DNA from: Ianthella basta
Lineage: Eukaryota; Porifera; Demospongiae; Verongiida; Ianthellidae
Assembly: GCA_964019415.1 (NCBI GenBank)
Contig: OZ025873.1
Span: 7,014,234-7,078,233, forward strand
Direction: 5' to 3'
DNA length: 64,000 bases
The notes under the pieces are model-generated. The model was not told the origin of the DNA and searched no databases. It was given only the letters and a program-made list of their open reading frames with translations. The position numbers and the translations under genes were made by a program. Of this stretch, positions 47,201 to 59,800 are shown in pieces. How positions within the stretch are numbered: position 1 is the stretch's first letter; the number at the start of each line of letters is the position of its first letter.

Positions 47201-49833
47201 ACCAGGATCACCACAGTCAACAGCTGCAGTTGATAGAGCAGTAAGAATGTTGTAATGTCACCAAGCACAGAAAAGACTTGCTGACATACATCATCATCTA
47301 AGCCGTCAAGTGGTATTAATTACAAAGGAATGAGTTTGGCAGCTGAACTAGATCATTTGGTTATCAGTGGTTTAGGAGCTATTAGCAAGCAAATCAGTAG
47401 AAAGTTGAACACAGAACTCACGACTGCACTGAGGCACACTCCCACTCCACTGTCTATTGAGCTGGCAGGTTCTACTGTTTGATCCCTGTAGTGTGTAGCC
47501 TACATCACAGGTGTAGGTCACTACAGAGTTGTAGGTTGTACTGGAGAGAGTGTGTTGACCATTTGTGGGAGTACCAGGATCATCACAGTCAATGGCTGGA
47601 GAAGTAGGTAGGTAAGGAAGTATTTACGTATGTTTAAATGGCAAATTTTTGGTAAACTGAACGACAAGTAAGAGTCAGCTCTCACATAGTTTTATATTGC
47701 ATAAACATAATAAGTGGACACCTATAATATACCTTTTGGAGTTAATGACTTTTAAAGGGAAGCATACTGATGTACAGATTTGATGTTTCAGGATGATTGC
47801 TATACCAATGTATTATGCAGGTATACCATGCTGACAGTAAGTATTGCATTTTCAAACCTCATTAATTATGGGAAGAGGCCCCTGCAAAGGAGATTAGATG
47901 TCGCTGAGGTGCAGATAAAATATAATTATAAATAATAATGAGGCAACTTCTCACCACTGTCCCCTCCACAAAGAGCTGAGTGAACCTATCTCAATGGGTT
48001 TTGTGTGGCAGCGGCAGCAGATTAAAGAGACAAGACTACTTTGTACCAGTTTTAAGTAAATGGTATAGTAGCTGGACTCAAAAGCACTATATGTTGGTGC
48101 TGTTTGTGTCTATAGATGGAGGCTGGTCACGGGAAGTTGGAAATCGCGAAAATAAAACCGCGAAAATTAATGTTTGGATTTGAACAAAATCGTGAAATTT
48201 TGCTTTCGCGAAATTTTTTCGCTATACGGTATATAGTTTGAAACTTGACAAGTTATTAATCTTGGCAAAATATGCCATAAATTACTTGTCCTATTCTACA
48301 TCAATAAAACTGATAGCAAAATTAGTACAATTCTTTAAATATTAATTAACTTACCATTACACTTAGGTACACTCCCACTCCACTGTCCATTAGACTGGCA
48401 GGTTCTACTGTTTGATCCCTGTAGTGTGTAGCCTATATCACAGGTGTAGGTCACTACAGAGTTGTAGGTTGTACTGGAGAGAGTGTGTTGACCATTTGGG
48501 AGAGTACCAGGATCACCACAGTCAACAGCTGGAATGGTAAGACAATTAATTAAGAGATACGGTGAAGACAGTTAAAGAGTGGTATAGTCAGGGCACGTTG
48601 TACCTTTGCAAGGTCATTATTATTATGTGTTACTAATTGTCACCACTACTGAGCAAGCAACACTTACCAGTTTTACACTGCACACCTGTCCACCCCACAG
48701 TGCAAGTACAATTACCAGGAACTATTTCCACTATTTTGACAGGGACTTGTACACAATGTTAAATAGGCAATAACACTAGCATGATTCATAATATACAAAA
48801 AATCTAAATTTAATAGGTAAATATACAATTATGTGGCAGTGCTGCTAGCTCTTTGCAGATAAGAACATTTTGCGCACATTTGCTAAAATGAACAGCCATA
48901 ACAATATCTCTGCATTAAGCTGCCCTGATTGATTGACCATTATAGCACCATGAAGACAAGCAATGATAACTGTATATATACATCAAAAAAGTCAATAATA
49001 AACATGCGAAGACCATTAACTGGGTTTAGAGAGTTCCAAAAGGAGACAATGCATTACCTATAATGGTCTTGTGTTACCAGCCTCCTCTCTCTGCAGAGGA
49101 GTACATGGAGGTGAGAGGGCTGCACAGCCTAACCATGCACAGCCTAACCACTCATTATGCTGCATGCATATATAGTACTATACATAATGTAGTATAACAA
49201 AATGATTTTTAAATCTGTGTAATATTTCTTTCACAAATATTGGTCACAATTCCATATTATGTGGAAATTACAATGTCTGAATGTCATTGTTCAACTGGAA
49301 AGATTTCCCTGCTATAATCCAGTTTGAGTTAGTTTTTCATCTTCCAAGACGGATTCCTGTGATCTATGAGTTTCTGTACTTTTCAATGCAAATAGCAATC
49401 GCATGTTGCATGCCACCATGCAGTTGCTCCCTCAGCAAGTGTCTTTACTGAGTGAACCATTTCTCGAGCCATAGGGCATAGAAGATTAGTAGACTAAGCC
49501 CACACACACACACAAACGTGTGCGCACACACATTTACACTAGTACTTGGATTACACAATTGAACCATGCACTGCTGAATTGCAATTGGCTACATGCCCCC
49601 ATTTAGGGGGTGAGCAGGCAAGGGTTAACAAAGATCCGTGGCAGAGCAGTCACCAACCTGATCTCCCTTGCTGTATGCCCCCTTCAGTGCAGTAGGGGTA
49701 CTCATCTATGGGCTTGCAAGACCCATGAGATGAGAGAGGGGGGTATAATAACCTTAAATTGCCCAAATGGCAATATTCATCCTAGACACTGGGTCGTAAA
49801 TCCTACACTTGCATAGACTCTGCTAAATACTCA

Positions 49834-49912
<79 letters not shown>

Positions 49913-50557
49913 GCGCATGCATGCATGTACACACACAATGTCCTATATAATTATACACACTTCCCACCAAACAGAGGGTAACACTGTCACCATAATGCAT
50001 GATTGTTTACTCAATCCTTAGTGGCGTACACCCACCTGAAACTTGTACTATCACACTTTGATTCTTGAGAAACTTATTGTAGTTGGCAACACAAATGTAC
50101 ACTCCAGCATGAGAAGGTTGTATCCTACTGAAATGAAGAACCGTCCACCAAACAGGAGTGTCAACGCCTACGACGCCAGTGAAACGTTCCCTGTACACAT
50201 TGTGATCAGTTGGCTGCCCTCTTTCACCCTTGGGTAGTCGAGTGCCATTGTGGTACAGCCAGTAATGAGCTAATAATACTCTGGTACCATCAGTGTTATT
50301 TGCTCTGCACCAAATGCTGACTGTCTGATTAACACCAAACACAACTGGACCGGTGAGTGCAGACCCGTTCTCAGCACTTAGTATAATGGGATTATAAGGC
50401 TGGCCAGCGCACAAAGCTAAGAGAGAGAATACATCAGAGTGGATGTGCATGCAATAACCTTTGAATTCACATGCCATCATACACACTATGCTTGATATCT
50501 CTTACCTGGCAATACCGTTAATATGATCACAATCGTACACGATCCCATCTTGTCCAT
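44254..50557 (-). CDS. Short-tail Ig/EGF-like/five-sushi/FN3 receptor, gene G (11 exons)
   Basis: A predicted 656-residue type I receptor. Exons 5' to 3': signal peptide 50506-50557 (MDKMGSCTIVIILTVLPG), Ig 50036-50416, EGF-like 48668-48730, sushi 48355-48528, 47422-47595, 47050-47223, 46031-46201, 45538-45711, FN3 44838-45158, TM 44581-44761, tail 44254-44359. All are phase 1-1 apart from TM to tail; the total is divisible by three and no exon has a stop. Its signal and Ig exons have diverged from the C/A/F type (CAGQPYNPIILSAENG), while FN3, TM and tail are almost identical to gene F. That mix points to a 3' half homogenised by recent duplication or conversion with an older, distinct binding end. 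Ligand unknown. Confidence 0.82.
48120..48240. repeat. AT/CGCGAAA-rich dispersed repeat
   Basis: Words like GCGAAAATAAAACCGCGAAAA and TTTCGCGAAATTTTTTCGC occur within 120 bp, in the sushi d/e intron of gene G, unlike flanking sequence. It resembles a small MITE but clean ends were not found. Confidence 0.4.
48668..48730 (-). CDS. EGF-like half-domain exon unique to gene G
   Basis: 21 codons, phase 1-1, reading VEIVPGNCTCTVGWTGVQCKTG. CxC....GWTG..C is the C-terminal half of an EGF or laminin-type EGF repeat. Acceptor AATAG and donor GTAAGT are present. It inserts between Ig and the first sushi. No other gene in the window has it. Confidence 0.65.
49837..49910. repeat. (CT)n/(CA)n compound microsatellite
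   Basis: CT tract at about 49837-49864 and CA tract at 49865-49910, just downstream (minus-strand sense) of the gene G Ig exon. Confidence 0.95.
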
Positions 50558-50768
50558 TCGACAGTTCCACCATAGATCAATGGTCGATCTGACACTGTGC
50601 CATGTGTGCAATGGGAGAACTGCGGTAAACATCAGTGGCGAGTGTGTTTATAGGAGTTCTGTTTCACCACAAGAGTAAGATCATAGGCACCGAATTGAAA
50701 CCTTGTGAAGATGTTCCATTGGTATGGCTGTGACATTGAGGGGCTGCTCAAGTAGCCAGCCACAACTA

Positions 50769-50933
50769 CAGTAGAACCCCGCTAAACGACCACCATAGAA
50801 ATAAGGCCGCTTTGCATGGTTTAGTCCCAAATCCATGTACAAGTGTATTGGTCAATTGCAGAATTAAGACCACCTCAAAAATATGACCACTTTGTATGGC
50901 CTGGATGGTTGTCATATTTATGAGGTTCTACTG
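50769..50933. mobile_element. 165-bp mariner-type MITE
   Basis: Inverted ends CAGTAGAACC and GGTTCTACTG, with TA on both sides (50767-50768, 50934-50935), the target duplication of Tc1/mariner/pogo elements. Inner ATAAGGCCGC, AAGACCACC and ATGACCAC words are internally repetitive. No coding. Confidence 0.85.
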
Positions 50934-51004
50934 TAATCATAAATGAAAATGAACACTCATACTAGCTGGCTACTAAGACTTGAGGAGCGGAAGCTATTAT
51001 AACA

Positions 51005-51990
51005 ACATCAATATCAATAAATATTTAAGTGCACCGTACCCATAGGTACTAGGAAACCACGTGGTCCAATGCAGCACTGCACAAATTATAAAGGATAGGG
51101 ATAATAATAGTAAGTGGCGTCATAGTGAAAGAGATAGGCTAGTTAGAATGTACAGGGGGACTAATAGAGCCTAACTGACCACATAGAGTTAATGATAAAC
51201 AAAATATGATAGTTCCTACATGCAAGTGATAACACCAGGGCTGCTACATCTCTATTGCTCTTTCCTGAGAGGTCTTCTTTTGTTTCATTCATGGCTTTCA
51301 AGAGAGGCTGTCTGTGATGATCCCATGCAGAGCACTGCAATAGCCAATGACACACATCCTCAACCTCCCCACTGTCACACTCCTTGCATATCCTGTCCTC
51401 CCTCTTCACCCCATGCCATCTTCCCATCTCAATCTGAAAAGCGGCAGCTCCACTTCTCAACTTAAACATCATCCTCCTTTCTGCCTTTGACTTCAGTAAT
51501 GCACAACTTGACTTAACCTCGCAATCCGATATCAGCTTCATCATTGATAACTTGGGCTTCTCATGCTTTTTCTTCCTCCATTCATCTCTTACATTCCTCC
51601 AAGCGACACTCAGCAACATATCTTTCACATCCACCTCAGACAACTCCCTGATCACACCAATATTCACGTCCTGCCACCCAAATTTCTCCACACACTTACT
51701 AATACTTCGCATCCAGCTTCCCCTACTACACTCCACAGCCTCAGACGCCACCTTCCTCAACAGCCTGCCTTCATACACCTTACTTGTCAGCACCTTGTAC
51801 CAAAATTGGACACACCTCACTCTTGCCTCCCATACTACTGGTAAACACTCCATCTCCATCATCAACGACACCTTTGGGTGTAAGGTACCCACCCCAACTA
51901 TGAACTCTCTCACCTTCTCAGCTGAATCGTCCCTTTCGCGCCCCATAGTAGAATAAGCAGGCGGAGAATTTGAAAATACATGGTTCATTC
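51005..51990 (-). mobile_element. 5'-truncated LINE copy related to the 30-35 kb LINE
   Basis: A minus-strand frame 51161-51988 (275 codons) matches the C-terminal part of the other LINE ORF2: GVGTLHPKVSLMMEMECLPV against GVGRLHPLVSLQFEMNMLPM, then CKECDSGEVEDVCHWLLQC against CKNCDSGEVEDVKHFVCRC. The 3' tails share TATTTAAGTGCACCGT and CAGCACT. It is diverged enough to be a different subfamily, and dead because the catalytic domains are absent. Confidence 0.85.
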
Positions 51991-52205
51991 ACGTCACTCG
52001 TTTTGCTACATCTGGAGTCGTGGAAGATCTGGCTGCAACAGCCTAAGCAAGAGGCTGGCTTCGCTGCCTGGTTCCAAGTATAAGCAGCCATAGTGCATAC
52101 ATCACCAATATTAGGTGTTGCTAAGCAGTATACTCATGCACTCCTTTGCAATTGATTGATAGCAATATTGATATGGTCTATGAAGCCTTGAAGATGAGGT
52201 GTTGT

Positions 52206-52305
52206 TATGGAGATACAAGGTCACTACTCCTAATTCATGTCGAAGTGTGGTTAGAACAAGGTTTGACATGAATTGGTAGTAGTGCATGACCTTATACTAC
52301 TAATT
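52206..52305. repeat. Imperfect palindrome
   Basis: Arms AGGTCACTACTCCTAATTCATG and TCATGAATTGG then TAGTAGTGCATGACCT pair around a 20-base loop (GTGTGGTTAGAACAAGG). A folded MITE next to the Penelope-like element. Confidence 0.7.
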
Positions 52306-54060
52306 TGATTTAGTAATTGTCTTCAAAAGCACCTGATGCTCCGTACGTCTCGCGATCTTATGGACACCGGGGGAACTAAGTGGGAGGGTAACTCTGAGGC
52401 CGGTGGGTGTGATCCTGTTCTCCCGACAACGTATCAGGAACGTCAGATGATTCCTAAGTCGCGCTAGCTTCTCGTGGGCATGTTTCAACCGGTATACTAG
52501 CTTCACCGTAGCTCGCTCCGAGCGGTGAATGATACTGTAGAGGTTCATTACTACGTGTTCACGATGCAGGGAAGTTAATGAGCTTCGAGCGCAGTATTGA
52601 CTTCAGTGGGATACAGAACGTTTCGATCCGTAGATCTTCATCAGCTGTAATACAAAACTTAGGGAAGCGCGACATTAAATGAGGGTGGGTGTGCCATTGA
52701 GTGTCAGTGGATGAGGCCCTCCTAGTCATTGCTGAGCGACTGCAAGTGAAAGGGGCAGCAAGTGAAAGGGGCAGCAATGGGCTCTCCGCTCTCACCCGTT
52801 GTAGCTAACATCTTCATGGAAGCCCTGGAGACACGAGCTCTAGAGACGTCGCCATGCAAGCCCAAGATGTGGCTGAGATACGTGGACGATGTCTTTGCCA
52901 TCTGGCCACATGGTGTTGACCGCTTGAAGACCTTCTACCAGCACCTCAGACAGAACCCCTCTATCCAATTCACAGTGGAAAGAGAGGCAGAAGGCAAGAT
53001 CGCTTTCCTTGACGTGCAACTGGGAAAGAGGGAATGACATCTGTCTTCCGCAAGAAGACACACACTGACAGATACCTGAACTTCAACTCTCACCACCCAG
53101 CCAAGGTGTTCAGAGGAGTCGTACAGTGCTTGAGAGTCAGAGCAGAGAAGGTATGCGGAGGAGGAAAGCGATGGCAAGAGATCCAGCACCTCAGGCAAGT
53201 GTTCATGGCCAATGGCTATCCTGGAGCAATAGCTATAGTGAAGAACAACTTGAGAGGCAGAACAACACCAACCACCACAATTGTAGAAACTGAGTCACCT
53301 CCCAAACTCCTACACATTCCATATGTCAAAGGAGTCAGTGAGCAAATTGAGAGGATGTGCAAACCACTGGGAGTGAAAACAGTGACGTCATCCCGAAGCA
53401 CTCTCAGATCCTCACTAGTGAAGGTGAAGCAGCCAAGATCGGACAGGAAGAAGAAGGGAGTAGTCTATGAGGTACCGTGCAAGGATTGTCCGAGTGTATA
53501 CATTGGGGAGACAGGAAGAACCTTGGAGAAGCAGATCAGTGAGCACAAGACTGCAGTAAAGAAGAATGACCCCAAGAATGGTATTGCTGTGCACTCCTGG
53601 ACCAACCAGCACCAGGTCAACTAGGAAGCCGCCGCAGTCAAACAAGAGGAAGGTAGCTATTGGAAGAGAAGGGTCCTAGAGGCCCTGCACATCCACCAGC
53701 AACCCCAAACCTCAAACTTGGACTGTGGACTCAACATCAATCCCTCCTGGCTCCCCTTGTTGAACAAGCCTCCTCACTCTCCCCCTTGACTGACCCCAGG
53801 CCACCTCACCCTACCTCACCTCCCACCCCTATTCATTCTATTGCCTATCACCCCCTTTGCTCCTAATTAGATGCACCCATTACATCACCACCCCATTGCA
53901 TCACCTCCTGCCAAACTTTTGACACTCAATGACGCACCCACCCTTATTTAATGTCGCGCTTCCCTAAGTTTTGTATTACAGCTAATGAAGATCTACAGAT
54001 CAAAACGTTCTGTATCCCACTGAAGTCAATACTGTGCTCGAAGCTCATTAACTTCCCCTG
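52300..54060. mobile_element. Penelope-like retroelement with inverted terminal repeats
   Basis: Inverted ends of about 130 bp lie at about 52570-52710 and 53930-54060 (AAGTTAATGAGCTTCGAGC and complement). Between them, plus-strand frames carry a Penelope reverse transcriptase end (KGAAMGSPLSPVVANIFMEA and RYVDDVFAIW, the catalytic YVDD) and a GIY-YIG endonuclease (YEVPCKDCPSVYIGETGRTLE). Outside the left repeat, on the minus strand, is a piece like the N-terminal region of the same kind of protein (52300-52548, RLKHAHEKLARLRNHLTFL). So a partial inverted copy adjoins the main one, a pattern known for Penelope elements. It is a broken fossil. Confidence 0.85.
52612..52650 (-). ncRNA. Hammerhead-like motif in Penelope-like end
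   Basis: Minus strand: TACAG, CTGATGA, an extra A, GATC/GATC stem II with loop TACG, GAAA, CGTT, CTGTA. Stem I (TACAG/CTGTA) pairs exactly and the core is consensus. Stem III is AC/GU without a loop. The opposite end (about 53985-54020) has a decayed version (CTAATGA, AAAAC). Confidence 0.6.
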
Positions 54061-55050
54061 CAAAGATAAAACAGATAATGTAATACATGCATGCTATAAT
54101 ATTATGCACATTATGTAGTGTCTGCTGCCTAGCTGGCTGGTGCAGACACTGGGACACACCTGACTCAAACAGTAAACTGTTGTGAGTTGCAATTGACCCA
54201 AGATCAAACTTATGCAGGAGCAAATGAGAGCATCATTTGTTCCCAGACCCAACCTACGTATGAGCACCTCCTACTGGATCAGGAGGTTAACAGATATATG
54301 TTGAATGGCGGATTGTAGTCATTGTTACTATGGGCTTTGGTTGACCCACCCCCTGCCCCCAGCACTTAGTAGACACATCTGCCGACAGTGTGTATCGCTA
54401 TAATGACAGTGCAACACATGCATTGTGTGAAGGAAGCCTTAATTGGAAACTAGAACACGAAAGTAAATAATTATTTTCTATTACTATTGATTATTTTTAT
54501 TACTACTGTTTGTAGAGTCTAAGGAAGACCAAGGAAAAGATGATCTGATGATCTGAAAATAAATTGAACAGTTAAGTATTGAACTATTTGGCACAGCATG
54601 ATGTGAACTAACTATTTTCTACAAAGAACTGTTAGATAATACTTCCAGCGACCTTCAGCATTGGAGATAAACTGTGTATGACTGTTTGATTGATTGATTG
54701 ATTGATGTAAAATTTAAGTAGTAGCTTTAGTTGGATTACGATTATAAGCTGCATAAGCATAGATCCAGAGCAAACAGGTAGTGTGTATTGCATATGGCCA
54801 CAGTCAAAATGGGTAAATACTCATGGCATGGTTGGAAAATGTGTGGCCAAAACGTGTGTGGTAAGCAGTAAATGAGGGATGCACATCCAACTTTTTGTTG
54901 GGGCTGAAACACATACTGCTTGTGGAAGATGTACCATTGCTAGATGGTGCTGTTACACTGCTTTGTGGGGATGTAACTAGGGGCATATGTTACTTGGTGC
55001 TTGTGGGAGATGATACTTGTCCTAGAGCACAAGTGAAAGGATTAACCATA
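54061..55050 (-). other. Remnant of a receptor intron
   Basis: Homologous to the Ig-to-sushi intron of genes C (4165-5790) and F (38158-39180), including a decayed Ser/Thr-rich block (54890-55035). A sushi exon should sit just left of 54061 but the Penelope-like copy is there instead. It implies that another receptor gene once lay between G and B. Confidence 0.6.
54524..54705 (+). mobile_element. 5'-truncated LINE tail, sister of 38607-38807
   Basis: Same position, ends and TGAT tail as the gene F intron copy; the left duplication TGTAGAGTCTAAG is intact and the right one has diverged. The insertion therefore predates the duplication that made these two introns. Confidence 0.8.
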
Positions 55051-55054
55051 ACTC

Positions 55055-55212
55055 AATACCAGGATAAACCACATTCCCATGGATTTCACTCTGCATTCCT
55101 AATTTCCTTGTACAGTTGCATGGACGCAAATAGCTACAGTCCCATGTACTAGCTACAAGGAAATTAGGAATGCAGAGTGAGCTCCATGGAAATGTGGTTT
55201 ATCTTGGTACTG
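55055..55212. mobile_element. Palindromic MITE
   Basis: Arms of about 57 bp (ACCAGGATAAACCACATTCC and GGAAATGTGGTTTATCTTGG at the outer ends) flank a loop of about 40 bp. No coding. Confidence 0.85.
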
Positions 55213-56829
55213 TTAATACGGTTACTGTTGCTTGTTTCTGTGCTTTTCTGCTGGCCTATCCTAAATCACTTTTATTTCTAAAGGATTATTTATACACTAG
55301 TATTATGGTACTGTGCAGCATGCTCTACTCATTAGCTGGTTGACTATAATGCAATAGATTTGCTGTATAAACTTCATGCAATCCAATATGACTTGTATGT
55401 TACGTGCATACCCCCAATTGCACGAACCTCCAACTCAAGACCACGTGACCGGAAGGGGGTTTCGTAGGCTATATATAAAAATGAGTATTTGCAGTAAAAC
55501 TTGTAGGTCGTCACACAGGCAGAATGGCAGTACACACGATTATATGCCACGCTAGCTACAATGAGTATATAATGTCGGCTGTTACTTGTACTGTTACTGA
55601 GTGGAGTCGGTTAATAGTAGCACGAAGCAGTCCATTCATCACAATGCCAGCTCTACAAAATGAAGGCTACCTGACCTGGTTGGCAGAATGTTTCACATGC
55701 TGTCATGCATTATTACATAGGAATAACAATAGAAAGGATAGGTGGGACAGAGGGAAACATAGAGTGGGGCGCACTTTCCTCAAAATTCCTCTCGAAAGAA
55801 CAACCATGAGATGCTGTGATAAAGGGTTGCTGAGAGTAACAAAACACTCAAATATAATAAATTATATCACACATAGCATCATAGGCCTGTCTCACGATGC
55901 TATTGTAAATTCATGCACACATGTATACATACACAATAGGTCTACATCAACACCTGTACAATTCACAAGTACTCATTCTTACTATACCAGAGGTTAATTC
56001 ATCCACACAGATACAGGACCAATAAATTATATACAGTTGTTACTGGTAATGAGTGGAGTTGGTTAACAGTAGAATGAAGCAATCCATTCATCATTGTTCT
56101 TTGTTTGGAGTGTAGTTGCTAACTTTAGGAGTGAATGGACAAATGAAGACATTTATATATGTTACGCGCAAACCTCGGATCTGTGCAAAGCTGCAACCTC
56201 AACCATGTATATACACACAGATAAACAGTCACAAATGACATCACAGTTGCATAGGTCATGTACCATCGTGTAGCATACTAACATATTAATATATTAAATG
56301 GAATTTTGAAATGTGACAGGCAACAAATAATCCATGCTTATAACCAGCTACATACATTTTGTACACTGCATTTTGTTGTATCACTTCCACTATACAGAGT
56401 TTCTCAATTAACACTACATTCTGTACTCTAACTTACTGAGGTCGTCTGTTCTAATGGGACACTCTTATATTATTTGGGTGGTAGCCATCCATATACATGT
56501 AAATGCATTGTATATATTGCATACATCTAAGGTGATCCTGTACCATTGAGCTTGACTATAGCATCATACATACAGTACATGTATCAGGCACACACCAAAA
56601 TGGCATTTCACTGAAGGAAACAAAGTGTATGTATGTATACATTATGCATTTTCTTGAAGGGATTGATGTAAATCAACATTTTCCTTGGGTCATTTAAAAT
56701 AATAAAGTTTCTAAAGAAACTAAGTGTACAAGAGGAACTGCATGACAAATCTGTTTGACTACACAATTAAGATTAATGAGCACTCAAATCAAGCAGTTAT
56801 CTATTATTATGTGTTATCAGCAGTCACAC
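55213..56829. other. Intergenic, downstream of phosphatase B
   Basis: No gene supported. A 157-codon plus-strand frame at 55524-55997 has no domain, low-complexity flanks and no homologue elsewhere in the window. 56290-56829 is the duplicated 3' flank of the phosphatases. Confidence 0.6.
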
Positions 56830-59800
56830 TCAAACATTCTTGAAGTTGGCATAGGTATCAAATGTGTCCAAATAGGACTGGAGGATCTCAAAGCACAACT
56901 TGTACTGGTCCTGAAGGGAAGCAGAAAGAGCACATACGTAAAGTAAAGTTAGGAGCATGGCAGAGTGGATTGATGAGTGCATGCCATCAATAGTACTTGT
57001 GCACACTAAGTTAATGTCTTTTCAGCACACTCAGCCTTCTTCAGTAAGTAGAGGGGAATTGATCCATGGCCTTCAGTAATTTTCTTTGCCTTTATCGGTT
57101 CCCCCAAAGTACGGCAATAAGACATAGGAGAAGGAATTTTGTTGACCACATTCATAAGTCGACATCATGAATTGGACATTTGATAGACAAATAAATCATG
57201 AATGCATGGTCAGTTCCTTGCAGTTAACCATGTCACAGGCTATCCGGGATAGTTTGAAAGAGATTAATTTACTTGATAGTATGCAAACCAGCCTCTACAT
57301 CAGAGGTGTCTCAGGAGGCTGGTGGGTTTGATTAGCGCACAAAGGCAATCACTCGTTGCCATCATTAAAGCTCGGGCCCCCAGCCTGCTGAGCCAACAGC
57401 CACTCACACTGGTGTAGACCATGTGTGGTCTCTGTGCTCTTGCTGCCTTGACTGTCTGAAAGATGTCCACTCCTCTTTCAACTTTGACTCTCTCAATTTC
57501 AGACATACAAGTAATGAACACACCACTGCGAGACATACCATCACTGGAGAGGTAAAAGTAGTAGATGTGAACTGGATACCTTGCATGCATGTAGTCACAA
57601 AGTAGCTCTGCGCTCACGGTACAAAAGTGCACAGGAACACTGATACTTGAAACAGTACACAAGCATTACTGTAATCGTGAATGTATTCGTTATTATGTAT
57701 AAAATGATACAAATTATGCAAATAGAATCATAATAATTTATTGCAGTTATAATTATGCACTTACTGACAACAGCTAGTATCAATAATTTCCTGGCACATG
57801 TTACATTACGTTTGCATGGTCACATGCAAGGAGAAATATTTGACGAGTGGAAGTGATAACGCAGGTGTACCACTCACTCGCACATGACCAGAATGGGCCT
57901 GCCTGTTTCTTTCTGAATGTCTGCCACTTCTGCCATCACCTTCAGCAGGGAGACAACAGGAGGAGGTTTGGCAGTGGTCCAACCTCTAAAGTGGTACAGG
58001 ACTGCCTCCATTGGGGAACTGGAGAGCTGAAGTGAGACAGTTAGAGGTACAGACATGTGTGTGAACACTGCTTCTTCAAATTGATCACCTGATCACTTTT
58101 CTTGAGGCATTAGTCCTGTAAAGTACATATATATTAGTTGGCCAAACCTTTGCACTACTGTAGACTTCCAGCAGAATTTTGTCACAGTCCTTCATGGGAA
58201 TGGTGTCCTTGTAGTTAACCTTGACTAGTTTGCAATCAACTGTTCCCATCCTCTCATCTGGCCAAAATGGGTAGCATGTTTCCTGACACATGCAAAGAAC
58301 AGACATTGTAGGATACATTTATGCACAAGAATAATTATTTCATATACAGAGGGCCTGCAACATAACTTAAAGACAAGTCAGTGACATGCTGAACAAATGG
58401 GAATTGAAAATAAACTGGAGGAAGACCAAAGTGATGAGGGTAGCAAGGGACAGGGAAGAGTTTGAGGTGAAAATAGGAGATGAGGTCATTGAGCAGGTGG
58501 ACACAATGAAGTACCTGGGAGTGATGATTAGTAATGATGGAAGTATGGAGAAGGAAATAGAGGCCAGGATAGGAAATGCAACACAAGTGATTGGAGGAAT
58601 GAATGATGCCGTCTTGAGAAGGAAGGAATTGAGTCGAAGTACCAAGATTAAAGTAGTGAATGCCACAATGATGCCAGTGCTGATGTACGGGTGTGAGATG
58701 TGGAGCCTAACAAAGAAGCAAGAATCAAAGGTACAAGCCACACAAATGAATGTGCTAAGGAGGATTGAAGGTGTGAATAGATTGGACAGAGTAAGGAATG
58801 TAGATATTAGGGAGAGGTTGAATCAAGAAGGTGGTTTAGATCTGGTGAAAAAGAGGCAGGAGAGTTGGAAGAGCAGACTAGAAGAAATGAGCTTTGAGAA
58901 GACAATGAAGAAAGTGTTTGTTGGAGAGATGGAGGGGAAGAGGCCAAGAGGAAGACCACGCTTAAGATGGATGGACAATTTAAATAACCTTATGATAGCT
59001 ATACCTATTCTTTATGCTAACTCACTGTCTGCACTGTTTTAGTGTAAGAGGGATGACCTCCAGCACTGGAGATAAATCCACTTTTGTGATTGATTAATTG
59101 ATTGATTGATTACAATGATATTAGCAATATAATATCTACCATGAAGTATAATATTCACTGACATTATCATATTATGCAAAATAAAAGGGTACATGTCAAT
59201 TTACTTCATTTCCCTCTCTGAAGTCACAGAGGAGCACAATTGTGGATGTCCTGAACTGCCGGATTAGTTCCCAGATGTCATTCTTTGTTTGTTCCATTGG
59301 AGACTGAGCAGCTATGAAGGCACACCTGCTGGAGTAGCTCTGTATGTAATGGACACACATCACTGATATAGAGAATCTGATATTATATTCTTCATCACTT
59401 AGTCTAGCTCTCAGGTCACACCATTCCTTCTACATTTCTGACACATGTATCCCTTACATTGATGAATGTTGCATTGATGTAGTCAGTTCCATTGCTTGCA
59501 GAGCTGTATGGTAACCTCAGGAAGTTGGTGGAATCTACAAAATAACCACATCAAAGGACTAAAAATAATGCTTACTACTGTAGCAGCTGCTACCCTATCA
59601 CTACATATATCACATAATGTGTCATACACTCACACACTGATGAAGAAATAATGCATATGGCAGCATACTTTAATAATCATCCCTAGCTCACATGGAAATT
59701 TGTCCTTGTATCTATTTCTTTTGGCCACCACCCTCTTCTTGGCAAAGGCAGTATCTTCAGAACTTGTTAGTTTACAATGTTTCTCCAACATCTGTACATT

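Noticed and set aside
55524-55997. A 157-codon plus-strand gene downstream of phosphatase B
   Set aside because: No domain, no splice context and no paralogue in this duplicated region; length alone is not convincing.
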